64,000 bases of DNA, from positions 40,203,715 through 40,267,714 of the forward strand of contig CM031879.1 in assembly GCA_018697195.1 (NCBI GenBank), read 5' to 3'. Shown in pieces: positions 1 to 27,810 of this stretch; the stretch's first letter is position 1, and each line of letters begins with the position of its first letter. The notes below the pieces were generated by a model that did not search any database, was not told the DNA's origin, and was given only the letters and a program-made list of their open reading frames with translations. A program made the position numbers and the translations under genes. The stretch is from Certhia americana. Taxonomy: Eukaryota; Chordata; Aves; Passeriformes; Certhiidae.

Positions 1-298
1 AGAAGTCATGACTTCAAAAGTATTCCGTTTGAAAAAGTGCTCTGGTGATTTAGGAAATACTGAGAAATTTTACTTACTATAAATTAGTCTTTTACACTTC
101 ATTTATTTCTTTCAAATTAAGGGAGGCTGTTCTAAAATTCATGCATGTGTATTATTTTCTGTAGAGTAAAACTGGTCATCTTTCATAAGAAATTGCATAC
201 TAAACAAGTTTATGGAACATGGCATCGTCAAACATGAGGAGCCAAAGCCTTCACTTTTTAGGTTAATTCACTTTATTAAATGTTTGTGTTTTTTGTAA

Positions 299-14899
<14,601 letters not shown>

Positions 14900-16020
14900 T
14901 TTTTGCCATGTCACAAAAGAATAAGGGGAGAATATTATTTTTAGTTATTGTTTAATTTGTGAGCCAACCTGAAAGTGTTCTCAGTGCTTTGAAAATGGAA
15001 ATAATGTTGACTGCATATCACTTATCAAGCAGCAAAAGGCATTACAATGCTCTATGTGAGAAAACCACAACTTTTAAATATGATGGAGGGATGGGTGGGA
15101 ATTGAAGGATAAAGGGTTGAGAAATATCTTCAATGCAGAATCCTTAATAGTGGGAAAATAGCACTCATAAAAGTTGTTGGTAGTCAGGGATATTAAGTAA
15201 TGCTACTTTCAGTGGAAAAACTGAATGGTGAATTAATGGGTAAGCCAGACAGCCCTTCTTTCCCCCAACAAATCTGTTTGTGTTCTCATTTTCTACATTT
15301 TAGTTTACACATCAGCTGAAGTTTTTCTAGACCTCTGCTGTACAAGAAAAACAGTTTTTGTTTGCATTATTTGTTTCTGGAACTTAACAAAGTCATCAGA
15401 ATGCCACTGGATGTAGTATAGGATGTCGCAACACACTAAAATTTTCAGTTGCATTCTAAATGTGGAATGATGTATTAACTTTTAGATGTTCTTTATTTAC
15501 ATTGCTAATGGTTTATACCCTTTCACCTGGTAAGAAATCTTACGGTGCTCTTAACATCTTTAGACTCTGCTTTTTTATTTTAAAGGAAATGTGTGGGGTT
15601 TCTTTACTGTCAAATCATCTGATTGTTTTTAAAAATTGTATTAAAAAGAGTGGTTTCTTCCCCAGTTCATTGAATGCTGATAAATGCACTTTGGTACAGT
15701 AACCAGTATGCTATGCAGTAGTCTATTTTGTTGATTTTGTATCAATGGCTGTGGGTTGACTCCTTGGTGTAGTAAATTCTTCCTTGTTCATAGCAATCTG
15801 GTTTTACTATTTCTGTCATTGCAACAGTATTTCTATTCTCATGACATTTAAAACACTAACATAAGTAATGTTTGCTCAAGGCAATGCGATAATAAAACCA
15901 CTGAATTTAGTTATGTTTAACACAATGCAATGTAGGTAGTATCCTTTCAGTTACTGAGTTCTGTTTTGATACTTTGTCTTGGGTGTGTGGTTTTTATTAA
16001 ATATTTATTTTTGACTACTA
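14900..16020 (+). other. TMTC3: Probable start of TMTC3 3' UTR with candidate poly(A) signals
   Basis: AT-rich sequence directly follows the stop. An AATAAA hexamer lies at 15891-15896 and an ATTAAA near 15996-16001, with a GT-rich stretch (about 15980-15995) between them that could act as a downstream element. Further AATAAA hexamers occur downstream, for example at 19963-19968, and the mammalian gene has a long 3' UTR, so the true end could lie several kilobases further on. Which site is used is inference. Confidence 0.5.
15891..15896 (+). promoter_or_regulatory. Candidate TMTC3 polyadenylation signal AATAAA
   Basis: Canonical hexamer about 1 kb after the stop codon, followed within 100 bases by GT-rich sequence. 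It is the first strong candidate downstream of the coding region. Usage is not proven. Confidence 0.4.
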
Positions 16021-19000
16021 AAATATTCCCATTTACACTTTTTCACTAGTGCATCATTTTAATTTCTTACAGGAAATGAAAATCTTTGCAATTTCAATAT
16101 TGCTTTTATCCTTGTGCAATGCATATATTTTTGTTTAAATATGCTACCGATTACCTAAAACTGATGTTTTCCTTAATTCTCAGAAAAAAAGAAGTGTAAG
16201 GACTGAGTTCAGTCAAATTTTCACTGATGATTAAATCTAACTCTTACTCTTCATGTTTTGTCTTATTTCATGATGTATTCCTTAACAATTCTACCGTTCA
16301 AATTTAATCCTATCTGTACCTGCTCACCTTCCTGCCTCAGGCAGTAATCCAGCTGTAAGATGTAATAATTATCTCTGTGGGAGAGATCTTAAATGGGTAA
16401 AGGGCTTCCTTGCACAGACCTTTTCTTTATTATGTATCATTCTTGATATTAGCACAACAATTGCTTGCATAGTAATAACTGGGGGGGGCGGGGGGAGAAA
16501 ATAAAAAACATGATTTACAAGTAGCTGACAGGAACAAGTATATGGTGTGTAGCTGTTAGTCATACAAAAGAATATTTAAGTGCTACTTGTAAAGAAGTGT
16601 TCACAGGAATCTGTTGACCACACCTTGAAAATCACTTGTCAGTGAATAACTCTCATACTTGTACCTAAAATAGCAAGTATGTTGACTTTTTTATAAAAAA
16701 CTTCAACTTGCTTATTGTCTTCCTCCAAATCTTTGTTTTACGAAAGGATTAGCCATTGTTCTGGGCAAGATGAAGGAACATTCATTTGAAAATGGCCGGA
16801 ACTAAGTAGTATAAAAAGGTATTCTCACAGAGAAGGTCAGGATTCTCCTCTCTTCTATATCAAGAACTCCTATTTTTGCCGTTGCCATACCATTTTTATT
16901 TGAGAGGGGAGCAAAGACACAGCCTCAGTCTCGGCATCTGAGCCTCTGTCACATCTCATCTTTACTGTCCAAGTAGCTCTTTAGATACAAGCAAGAACTG
17001 TTATTGATGCAAAGAAGCACCATCAGGTTTAATTAAAATCAGACAGATGTCAACTGAAGGTTGCTGGATGTCTTTCAGCCTGTTCTCAAGTTCTATTTTC
17101 CCTTTGTCTCTCAAAGAAATGTTAGTAAAAACAAGTATTTTGACTTACAAGTTGTATTTGTCCAGTTAGGATGGGTCAGCCATTTTAAAATCAAGCTTTT
17201 ACAAGAAAAATGGTTCAGTAAATTGAAGTGATACAGCTTGTGGAAAGCTATCAAAATAGCATTTGCACATAGGAAAGCTATCAAAATGAATAATTTTGGC
17301 TTTTTCTGTTTGTAGGTAGATCAGAATAATCAACAGGTATATTTCCCCATCCAGCTTAACCTGTCTTTTCCTATCATGATCATGTGCAAAACACCATAAA
17401 TATCCCTTTTCAGAATTTCCTAATTTCACTTAACATGCAAGAAGTAGGAATTTCTAAGAGTGCAACAGGTATACTAAAATCATTTGTAACTAATCATACA
17501 GTGCAATTGCTGTGGTTGCTGAAAAAATGAATGGATGTCTTAATCTTTGTATCCATACACAAAATTTTTCCAACTTACATGAGCAGCTGCAGAGTAAGCA
17601 TTTTAAGTATTATACATATTTGTGCATGTGATTTGAGTGCAGATGTATGCATTTGTCAGATTTTTTTTTTGATCTTTTGCAGGTGAGTATATGCATAGAT
17701 AGACTCATAAACATATGTATTAATTGAATATGCATGCATATATTTGGGATACTTGGATACCTAGAGGTTGTGCAGTTGCAGAGGGGACAGCATGCAATTG
17801 TAGGCTAACCTTTGAATATACAATCTTTTTGTCTGTTTTGTACATGAAACCTCCTGAGATTGAATTGCAAGTATTATTTATTTTCAAAGTATTCTTTGCT
17901 TTACAACCAGTTAAAAACATGATCAGTCACTTCTTGGTTTTTTGGGTTTTTTTTTTTTTTTTTTTTTTGTCGTTTCTTATCAGCTGACAGGAAAGTAATC
18001 TAGTATCATGAAGATTAAATTTTCCTACCAACAGACATATTACATAGTTTTGGGGATTGGAGTGGGAAGGATTAAGTGTAATAGAAATCCTTTCAAGGTG
18101 CAGTGCAGTTTGTACCTCCACTAGGCCATAGTGAAAGCCAAGCTAGAGTAAAATGTACGGGAAGATTGCTGTGAAGGGTGGGCCTGGGGATATGCAGCCT
18201 CATGTTCAGTGGCAGAGCACTGGCCTATGAGAAATGGCAATGTTCTGGAAGAGGAGTAAGCACTCAAAAAGCAACAACTCCTGAAGCATTTTGGCACTGT
18301 GCTTGTAGATTGTCCAACTCAACATCTCAGCAGCTTTCCTTTTCTCAGCTGTTGGGCAATCCAAGCCCAGGGGGCACTGAGGGCAGCTCTTCAGGCAGCT
18401 GCTCCCTTATTGTCAGAGGAGGCATTTGCACAACCTAGCTGTGCCTTGTAGCTCACATGCCTTCTTCAGGGGCGTGGAGGTTCGGGTTAAAAATGCAGGC
18501 ATCTGTGCTTTCCTGAAGTTTCTTATGGAAAGACTCAGTGAAGATCAAAACAATTCTGGGAAGTTTTCAGCCCATCCCAGTCTCTTGCAAACTTTGCATT
18601 GCACAAAAGCTCCAGGAAGGGTCCCGGTTTGTTTCAGTGTACATAGCTGGGCTTTTCCTTGCAAGTTCTATAGTTCACTTTTGCCTGGCACAATGTCTGA
18701 AATTGCAGCAGGACCTGCTATTCCAGGAAAGTCCTGCTTCAACTGCTGCCATGTAACCAAAACTATGCTTTGAATTTGAGCCTAGGCATTCTGCTTTGCT
18801 TAGAAACTTAGAAAATGGAAAGGCTGTAAGACACCTTCCACCTATCCTTGGCCTCACTTTCTTTCCATACAAAAATACAACATTGTGCAGTGGTTCAACT
18901 ACAGCAAGAAGAACCTGCCCCCCAGATCTCCAACAGAGCTTATAAAAATGTTAAGACATTCCTTCTTGAAGTCAAAATAACATAGCTTAGTATGTTACAA

Positions 19001-20210
19001 ATATTACAGTGCTACTTTTTGGTTTAAATAATCTTAGATAGATATAACATTTTTATAGCTCTGAGTGAGTGGAAGTACAGTTCATATTCTTAGAAAAAAC
19101 TTTAAAACTGCTTTCTAGTGTCTTAAGTGCCTGTCTACAAACTAGTGATTCTGCATATGGATTGTATGTCCCTTGAAAACAGCCAGAGGAAATCACGTAT
19201 ACCTATCAACTAACAAAATGCAACAACGACCAAACCAAAACAGGAAAAGAAAAAAAAACAAAAAAAAATCCCCAAACAACTCGGAGAACTCTCATAATTA
19301 TCCTAGTTTGGGAACAACATAATAAACTGTAATTTTCCTGGGCTAGGAGATCATCCCAGAAATACACATTTGACATTCTCTGGCACAGTCATAATTTAAA
19401 TGATTGCTGGAAAGAGAATTGGACGTTATGGATATCATCTACTGTCAACTAAGGAATTCTGTTTAGAATAAAATTAATATGTTATTACTCCAGCATAATG
19501 CAAACAACTGTTATCTACTACATCTTTACCAGTATAAGAAAAAAGCACCACTACCAAAAGGTAGTAAAAAAAACCTTGTTCAGCTTCACCAGTGCTTACA
19601 GAGCTGTACATGCCTTTTGCTAAATATCCATACAGTGGCACTAAGATCACAACAAATTTATGGGTTACCTGCTTAACATAGGTGAGCTCAGTCTTTTGTG
19701 GTTACAGACAGAAACAAAGAAATTAAAAGCCTGGCTTGGTGGGATGTTGCATGCAAGACTACACTTTGATATTGTGGAAAAATGTATATATACACTTGCC
19801 AAAATTTTAGTTACTCATAGATCACTGTAGCACACAATTTGGTGTATTTGCTACAGTTTTGGAGGGTGATACAACTTAAAAGATTTATATGAGGCTATGA
19901 ATTCTGTAACTTTAGTGAATGTGAAGCCTTGCAGGACTCCACATAGTACCTGTAAGTATTGGAATAAAGCAGGTTGTTCAGACATCCTATGCCTATTTAG
20001 CATATATGTTTGTTCCTTACATGTAATTATCAGGGTATTGTCTTTTTAAATAGGCATGGCAAGGTATTTTTAATTATATGAGTATTCATCTCACAATGAG
20101 AGTAGGTGGAGGAGGAAAATACAACAATTACAGGATGTCTTACCAAAAGTAGAAGTCATAAATCTTGATTTTTTTAAAATACCATCTAGGACATGCACTC
20201 ACCTTGATTT
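16021..20210. other. Downstream AT-rich DNA, possible distal 3' UTR; no gene recognised
   Basis: Contains a G-rich run at 16481-16496, a T22 tract at 17947-17968 and a moderately GC-richer stretch at about 18,170-18,770 whose open frames are short and unlike any protein I know. No tRNA, rRNA, CRISPR or recognised mobile element is seen. Part may be a long 3' UTR of TMTC3. Confidence 0.45.
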
Positions 20211-20219
20211 CATTTGCAG

Positions 20220-20327
20220 TTGTTAAGCCAGCCCTACATTTCAGTTGTACGTGAGCGTCATTCGAGCACGATCTGCAGCGCCGACTCCCCAGTACGGGGA
20301 GCGGGAGGGAGATCGTGACAGTGGGAG
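20220..20327. other. Isolated CpG-dense block with hairpin potential (unidentified)
   Basis: Nine CpG dinucleotides occur between 20250 and 20316 although the flanks are nearly CpG-free. CACGATCT (20267-20274) pairs with AGATCGTG (20310-20317), and inside it CTCCCC (20285-20290) pairs with GGGGAG (20296-20301) around a five-base loop. On the + strand an open frame begins directly after a TTTCATTTGCAG acceptor-like site and stops at 20318. On the - strand a frame after CCCCATTCTGTCAG runs from 20327 to a stop at 20241. I recognise neither peptide. It could be a remnant exon, a structured RNA piece, or a conserved regulatory element. Confidence 0.4.
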
Positions 20328-20329
20328 CT

Positions 20330-23190
20330 GACAGAATGGGGGATTAGTTGTTGCCACTCCTCAGCCTCAACATAATAATCAAGGTTTGCTTGTTTGTTTG
20401 GGTGCACTGCTCGTTTCATCTACAGGAGTATCAGACATCATGGATGATTATCTCAGTTTGCAAGATACAGTAATTTCTCTGTTGATAAAAGAAGCTTAAA
20501 AGGAACACCCTTCTGATCACCCTTTCTACCCCTTGAAAAAATTTTAAACAGTCTGGAATGCTGGGTTTTCTTCGACTCTATGCATATACATTTATCAATT
20601 TTCCAGTATAAATGTCTGCAAACAAAGAATGGAAAGGAATGGTACAGCTTAAATCTCATGAAAATCAAACACTGGGCAAAAACAAAAAAAGAAGCTGAAT
20701 TCTGTACTACTTCTTTAGATGTATTTGTATGAGAAGGTTTTCATTAAGTTACAGTATAATCTGTAACACTGACTATTATTTGAATAATTCACACTGTAAT
20801 TCAGCCCCTTGCTTGGGTGAATATAGTCAAAAAGTTTTAGTACTAATATTTAGGTTTAAATTTACCATTCCAAGGATATTCCTTCAGACAGTTTAATAGA
20901 TATTGCAAAGGAGTAATTTGCATGTAGGATAAGCAAAAATAAATATAATTGAAGTCAGGAAGTTTTTTCCTTCTGACCAATATACATGAAAAATTATATA
21001 TTTGACCAAAAAATAGATGTATTGCATAAAGATAAAAGTACCACTGAAATTACAAAGGCACGTAAAGATTTTTCAAAGATTTTTCAATTATCTGCAGTTT
21101 ATCTTGTACTAAAAATGAACCTTCTTTCCATTGACTTCTTTTATAAATATTTTTTGATTATTTTACTGAGTGTAAGACCTTTCCCCCTAAATAACAGCTT
21201 TTTTAAAAATTCTGAGTATAAAATTGACTGATGATCCTTCAGCTTACAAACACAAGATATACTGTGTCTGTAGAAAAAGGAACAAAAAACATAAACCAGA
21301 AAGCAACTGAAATGCAAGAAAGCAAAAGGGGGGATTAGTTTAAAAATTAATAACAAAATAAACATGGTTATCTTAGGCTGTTTTCTGTCTGGGTGTCTAA
21401 AGAGCCTTCTGGTTTATGAGGAAATAAAGGAAATATTTAACTCATCAATTACTGACAATCTCAACTTCAGAGTCTAAAAGCCATGTCATTTCGGGCTTTT
21501 TAGAACTTTTCCTCTTGCTTCTTCAGCTCTAGATGAATTTACATAAAGAGATTGGGGGTGATATTGAATTTCAGTAGCACAGTCTCTGTATTGTTTTTAA
21601 TGTCTTTAGGTTCTCTGTCCTATGTTCTCTTGCCTTTTTTTAGTTTCTGTGGCAGTGATACTTTCTCACACTGCCAATGTTCTGGGACAGAGGGCTGAAA
21701 AGAGGAGCTAACTGAAGGATTAAAGTCTTTATATATAATTAATAAGCATCTTCAGCATTCCACTCTTTGCTTTTGGTTAAATACATATGAATATATTTAT
21801 TTATACATGTACCTAAATTGCATATGTAAGTCTTTGCTAGAAAAGTGGAACACAATTATTTCAACATTTGCTATGAAAAGTGCTCATTTTGCTTCATTAT
21901 TCAAAACTTTCATTATTGTCTTTGGAAGAGCAATGTAGAAAAATACCTACAGCGACTGACGACCAAGTAACTGTTTCAGGTTATTACCCATTGTGAGGCA
22001 GCTACATGAAGCACACAAATGATCAGCTAAAAGTAGAGACTTACATAAATAAGTCAGTATAGTTGTATAATACATAGAGCATAACACCGTGTGGCTGATC
22101 TTTGCTGTTGTGTGTTGCGATTGGATTTCTTTTGCTCATGATCTGGCAGGGTTTTGAGAAGGTGGGAATTTCTGCTTCCAAGGGCAGCAACTGTTGAAAC
22201 TGTTGTTATCTGCTGTTCATTATCACTTCAGAGGTGAAGGCTGCTATCTTTGTACTCGACCTCTTGGCAAGTATCTCGTTAAAATGTGAAACAGAGGGTT
22301 CATTCAACGGGCTCAACTAGAACACGATTCACAGAAGATTGTGATTGTATCAATCTACGGATGAGGACAAAATTAGCCAGAATTGTTCTGGATTTCTGTC
22401 CTGCATTCAGCTATTTACGGAATGTTTTCCTCATAATCCTGGTAGCAACTTTTATATACCTTAGGTCAGTAACTATAAATATTAAGCAACAATTCAACCC
22501 ATGTTCTCTATGTGACAGGATAAATTGCAGTGCTCTAAATAATACCACTGTAAGATGTGGCCTCTGACATGAGAAGCTTATCATCATGGAAGAATGTGAT
22601 GATCTAAACTAGGAAATAAATAAAAAAGGCATTTTCATTATATATTTGGGACTACCAAAAAAGCTTCTAGGGTTTTACAAAGCTTCTTAATTCTACTGAA
22701 ATATGACAGTCTTCAGGATATTGTTAACCCTCCTCCCAGCCTGTGATTTTCTCCTGAAGAATTTATTGCTTTTCTGCAACTGCATAATTAAACAAAAACT
22801 ACTAATTTGCTTTTAAATGTTACAGTGAAATTCCATATAATTTTTTTTAGTTTTAACTCAAGATGGTTATCCATAGATCCTGAAGTTCATGTGCATATAG
22901 TAGCACCAAATAGTGAAGCTTCTGTGAAGACCACGCTTGGAATATTGGAGGTACAACATGACTGGAAAGGCTTAAGAGGAATAATAAAAAATTAATAAGC
23001 TTTTTGTGCACAAAGGTACCACCAAGTCAAGACATGTATACTCCACAGATTACTGGATGCTTGAGTATACACTAAATTAACATCACTTCCAACTTGCTTT
23101 ACACTATTTCTAAGCCTTTACTTTTAGATACTGAAAGCAGGTTCCATAGACTTTGGTTTCACTTGGTGTGGCCATCTGAGAAGGAATTCT
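20330..23190. other. Intergenic unique DNA, no gene recognised
   Basis: AT-rich sequence without a recognised repeat. The part around 22,080-22,460 is less simple in composition and repeat-free, so it may be a conserved non-coding element, but I cannot show conservation from one sequence. Confidence 0.4.
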
Positions 23191-23194
23191 GCAG

Positions 23195-23405
23195 TGTATC
23201 CAAGGGGGCCAGGGGCTGTAGCATGTGATGTGTGAAGAGAGGCTGAAGCAGCTGATTCATTTTTGCCTAAAGAGATAGGACTTATAGGGGATTCTTACTG
23301 CTGTCTTCAACTCTGGGACTGTATTTGCACAGAAGCATTTGAAAGGTAATGAACACAAGCTGTAGCAAGGGAAGTTCTTAATAAATGCAAGAAAATACTT
23401 GTTCT
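23195..23405 (+). mobile_element. Old CR1 LINE fragment (3' part of ORF2), probable
   Basis: Reads like a decayed copy of the CR1 ORF2 C-terminal region: GTGTGAAGAGAGGCTGAAG near 23,230 corresponds to the EERLREL motif, and AATGAACACAAGCTG followed by GCAAGAAAATACTT near 23,350-23,400 corresponds to the RGNGHKL...IRKKFF stretch. There are many indels and stops, so this is an ancient insertion. Matching is to a remembered consensus. Confidence 0.5.
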
Positions 23406-26372
23406 CAGCATTCCCATTTGCAGATGATCCTGCTGTTCAGAGGCTCATCATCCCTTTGGCAAATTGTCTTCTTCAGTCTCCTCAGCAGTTGTGCCCCAGT
23501 GAGGATAGGACTGTGCTGGCCAGCTACTTCAGCAGAGCCAGAGTGAGAGATTTTGCATGACCAATACCACTGTGGCTAGCTCCTGGCATATGTGTTAGAC
23601 TTCAAAAACATATAGAGAAAGATAACAGCAACTAAATTAGCACAGAAGCATTCCAAAGTCATGCATTACTTATGCAAGGATTTTCCAAGGAAGAATCATG
23701 CAACTTACAATATAGATGAACAGGAAGTGGCACTAGATTTCTCTTAACACCAGGCTGAATGACTTAAAAAGATGAAAATTTTGTTGGTAAAAATAATATC
23801 TTTACAGAACACAATTAAATTTTGTTGTTCATTGCAATATATTAGGGTTGGTGAGGTATAAAATATGACGAAAACCGAATAGCTACATTCATGAAAGTGA
23901 AGATCTGTAAAATGGCATGCAACTTTTGATTTAGGAATGTACTTGTGTGCAAACTCCCAAAACCTCATAGGACATACCAAGAGAAGAATTCACCACGCAT
24001 GGTTCCAAAACTTATTCCTAAACACTTCCCCTAGCCATTTGGCAGTAGAAACAGTCAGGGATTCCATAAAGCTTAATGGGCTTTAGGTCTGACATATACC
24101 ATAAAAGATATTATTCTTAGATTCAAAATCATCAGAGAAAAAAAGCAGAAACATTTCACTTGGAGTAACACAGAATGAACAATTATCTATTGTAACCCAG
24201 CTTTGGCTATATAAATATAAATGAAGATCTTTTCTGGAATGCTTTTGGCCAGAGAAATGTTTGGGAACTTCAACTTTGCAGATACAGACTGGGGAAAAAA
24301 GCTGAAGATACGGTAAGACTTGGATGTTTGTATGTATCCTGACCAGCCAATTTTTAGTTAGGTTATGAACCAACAGAAAGTAGCATTATTTAAAATGATT
24401 TTTCATAAAGAGTGGAACATTTATGAGGTTATGGCAAAATCCAGCATATCAAAACTGGGCTTTCATTAAAAAAAAAAAAAAAAAAAAAAAAAAGTTTACA
24501 ACTAAATAGCTATAATCCATGTCTGGATCTGCAAAACACAGATTTTATGCACAGATATACTAAGACAATTCAACGGACCATCGAAAAAGGTGGAAGTAAA
24601 ATACCCTGTAATTTAAAATTCTCAATCTATGTACATTGAGATGCTATTGTTTTGTTGATTTAACAGATGAATAAAACACTTGATAAAATCTTTCTGAAAT
24701 TCAGCTCAGGAGAAACTAATAGCTAAACTACAAATGACAAGAATTAATGGAATTACTGGAGGATTGATAAAAGCTTTCCAATAGGGAGAAAGCAACAGAG
24801 CAATATCTGGTAGTACAGTAGTCACTAGCGGTGTTCCTAAAATAACTTAGTACTGAACTTCTTTAATAATGTCAGTCATGACTGTAGTAGAAATACAGTA
24901 AAGGTACTGATTGTATTTTTTCATTATACAAATATTTAAGCATTGTCAAAACAGGGTATGGTATTGTATAAAAATCACTTATTTCAACTGGATTAATAGA
25001 AATGAGATTAAATTCAATATTAGATCATATAGAGTGATGCACCTTTCCTGTAAAGGGTGGGTCATCACAACCCTGCTATTGATATCCCACTTCTGTTGAA
25101 AGCTAGAATTTAGCAAAGAAATAAGGTGGAAATATACTTGGCTGTCCTACATAACAGCAGGATTACAAATTAGTGAATTAATTTAGCCAATGATATGACT
25201 GTGTTGAAAAGGCAACTCCAGTACAAATAGAGACACTGGTGATACTTATCTGGAGTACTTTCTTAGTTTTGATTGCCTATGTCCAAGATCAATAAATTAA
25301 AACTAAAATAATTACACAAAATCTCTGCTGGATGGATAAGTAAAGCAGAAGGAATGTCTTCTGCAAAAAAAAAGAGCTTGTTATCGGAGGCTAAACAAGT
25401 CAAAAGGGCATGTCTTTGTTAAGATATTCAGTAGGAGGGTTAAAACTGGAAGAAGTATTGCCATTTAGGCTAAATGCCAATGTTTGTACGAGAACAAAAA
25501 GGGAGAAAACAATTATAAATACACTCAAGCTGGAAATGAGGCAAAAGGCCCAGTCTACTGGAACAATATATTTTGGGACTATCTTTGAAGGAGAATGGTG
25601 GGGGGAGGAAAAAAAGTTATTTTAAGTTAAGGCTATGAACAGTTTTGAAAGTGAATTCTTTAAATGCTACCTGAAATAATAAAGAAGTAAATATTGTGAT
25701 CCAGGAAGTTTATTCTAATTTTGTGCTTCCTTAAAGCACTCTAAGCTAAGAAATTATAGGAATTTGCATCCTATCCTCTGTTTGTTTTAGAGCATATTTT
25801 TAAATTGGATGTACTCTTATGAAAGCAGCAATGCCTATCGCAAACTGATGCATTTGACATGTGAAATCATTCAGCACATAACAATACAGAAATAGATCAC
25901 ATTAAAATGTCTTGTTTTCAGAGGTTATATTTTTTACTGAAATCTTAATATACCTGTGAAAAGTTGTCATGTTCATTATCTTCTGGAATTATTTTGCCGT
26001 CTTACTCCTTTGTACTGAGATGCTCTCACTACAGGTTAAATAAATGTCCTTTTAAAGAGCCAACTCATGTTAAGACAAATCCCTTGATGTACAAGTCCCA
26101 CAGTTGTGTATGCCGAGTTACTGGTGAAATTCTTGGGGTAGTACATGAAGTTCACTGAAAATTTGCAGTAGAATTCAGTTTTTCTGAAGATGCAAATAAT
26201 TGCCTTTTTATATGTATTGGAGCTGGTAGTGAAAGCCTTACAAAACATTGGTGTGAATCAGTATTGTGAAGGTAAAGAGGAATATGTAGTTCTCTGCCTT
26301 CCTTTTATTGCTTCCATGCCCTCTACCTGGTAAGCCAGTTTGTACATACATTTATATAATGAAAGGCATTTA

Positions 26373-26456
26373 CTACTATTATTATTAGTAGTAGTAGTAT
26401 TAATAATAATAATAATATTAATAACAAGTAGTAGCAATATTATTATGATAATAAAC
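26373..26456. repeat. ATT/TAG trinucleotide microsatellite
   Basis: An imperfect array of ATT, TAG and AAT units: blocks of TATTAT, TAGTAGTAG and AATAATAATAAT, with interruptions. It is a compound microsatellite. Confidence 0.85.
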
Positions 26457-26663
26457 TGGTTGTAAATTTTTTTAAAAATGAAAATATATTATTACTACTG
26501 GATTATATTCTTGATTTTTAATATAATATACAATTCTGATTTCATATGTATATGAAAAATAAATTATAGGCACAGGATTGTTTCCCAGAAACATTTTAAC
26601 TTGTTAAGGTAAAAAAGAATTACAATGCCATAGTAGGAATTACCATATTGTTATTCAAGCAAT

Positions 26664-26785
26664 ATGGGAAAAATTTCCAAACAAAAAAAATTTAAAAAAA
26701 AAAACGAACAAAAAAACCCAACAAAACCAAAACAAAAACCACAAAAAAAAAAACCCAAAAAACCCCCCAAAAACAGAAAAAGAAA
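26664..26785. repeat. A/C-rich low-complexity tract
   Basis: Runs of A interrupted by short C runs (AACCCAAAAAACCCCCC type). It produces a spurious lysine/proline-rich open frame on the + strand. Confidence 0.85.
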
Positions 26786-27714
26786 AAGAGCAGTGAAAAC
26801 AAGTCTAAGTTCAGAAGTCAGGAATGACAATCCCAGAGTTTGTCCTTATATCCTATATCCTTATAATCCTTAAATATAAAATTTTAAATAATCTTCCTGA
26901 GCAGCAGCGCTTTAATCCAAAACCTAGGAACATGTCCCAGTATTCATTGCTTGGTGCCTGCTTGGTGTATAAAAACCTCTTTTCCAGAGTTTACTTTCCT
27001 CTGGGCACAGGTCCCTCTGTTTACCTGCTATGCTAAAGCCAAGTCTTTGTGTGTCTGTATTCTAAAAAAAGGATACAGGCACTTTGTCATCCATCCCTAT
27101 TCAACAAACTCTTAGAAGTAAATATAGCTTAATTTCAGATTTATATTACACAAAAACAGTTGACTAGACAGTTAATTTAACAATCCAAAGAGGCTTTTTT
27201 TGTGTTTACTATGATATTATAGCTTTTCCCACTTTTTTCTTCCCTTAAGGATCATACTTCTCTCTTACCTTCAATATTTACAGAAAGTTTGGGCTGCCTT
27301 TAAAACTTTTATTTCCTAGAAGATGTATGGTTTCACCTATTTCTGAACAATTCTGTGCATCCATGTGCTAGACCCGTGAGATGCTTAAATGTCCAGCTTG
27401 AGGGATATAAGGTTGAAGTTCCAGTCCTCAGTAACCCTGCTCTGCTGCCCAGCAGAGGTTTCTTTGTGCACAGACCTCAGCGGCACCCTCAGCTTCTGCT
27501 TGTTGAGATCTTGGGTGGGGAAGTTTGTGTCACTGCATGTTTGTGTGTTCCCAAGCTATTGAAGTCACCTAAGTGCTCAGTTCTCATCCTTCAGGCTGTG
27601 GAAACATGTGAGCTCATGTTCCTATGGACACTTACTCCCTTAGCCATTCTTAAAATTGGGAAGATTCAGCTCAGCTTTGCCCAAAACATGTCATGAAAAA
27701 TACATTTAATCTTT

Positions 27715-27810
27715 TTTTATGATTTAGGAACTTTGGGGGTTTTTGTTTCTTTCTTTGGTTGGGTTTTGGGGGCTTATGTTGTTTTGGGGGGAGTGGGGTT
27801 GTTTTTTTGT
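27715..27810. repeat. G/T-rich low-complexity tract
   Basis: Alternating T runs and G runs (GGGGG, GGG, GGG, GGGGG, GGGGGG, GGGG). This is the strand complement in style of the A/C-rich tract about 1 kb upstream. The G runs could form a G-quadruplex on the + strand. Confidence 0.8.

Noticed and set aside
24468..24493. A26 run considered as the tail of a processed retrocopy
   Set aside because: No poly(A) hexamer nearby, no flanking duplication seen, and no gene-like sequence upstream.
26664..26873. Lys/Pro-rich 69-residue open frame resembling a basic protein
   Set aside because: Direct translation of the A/C-rich low-complexity tract.
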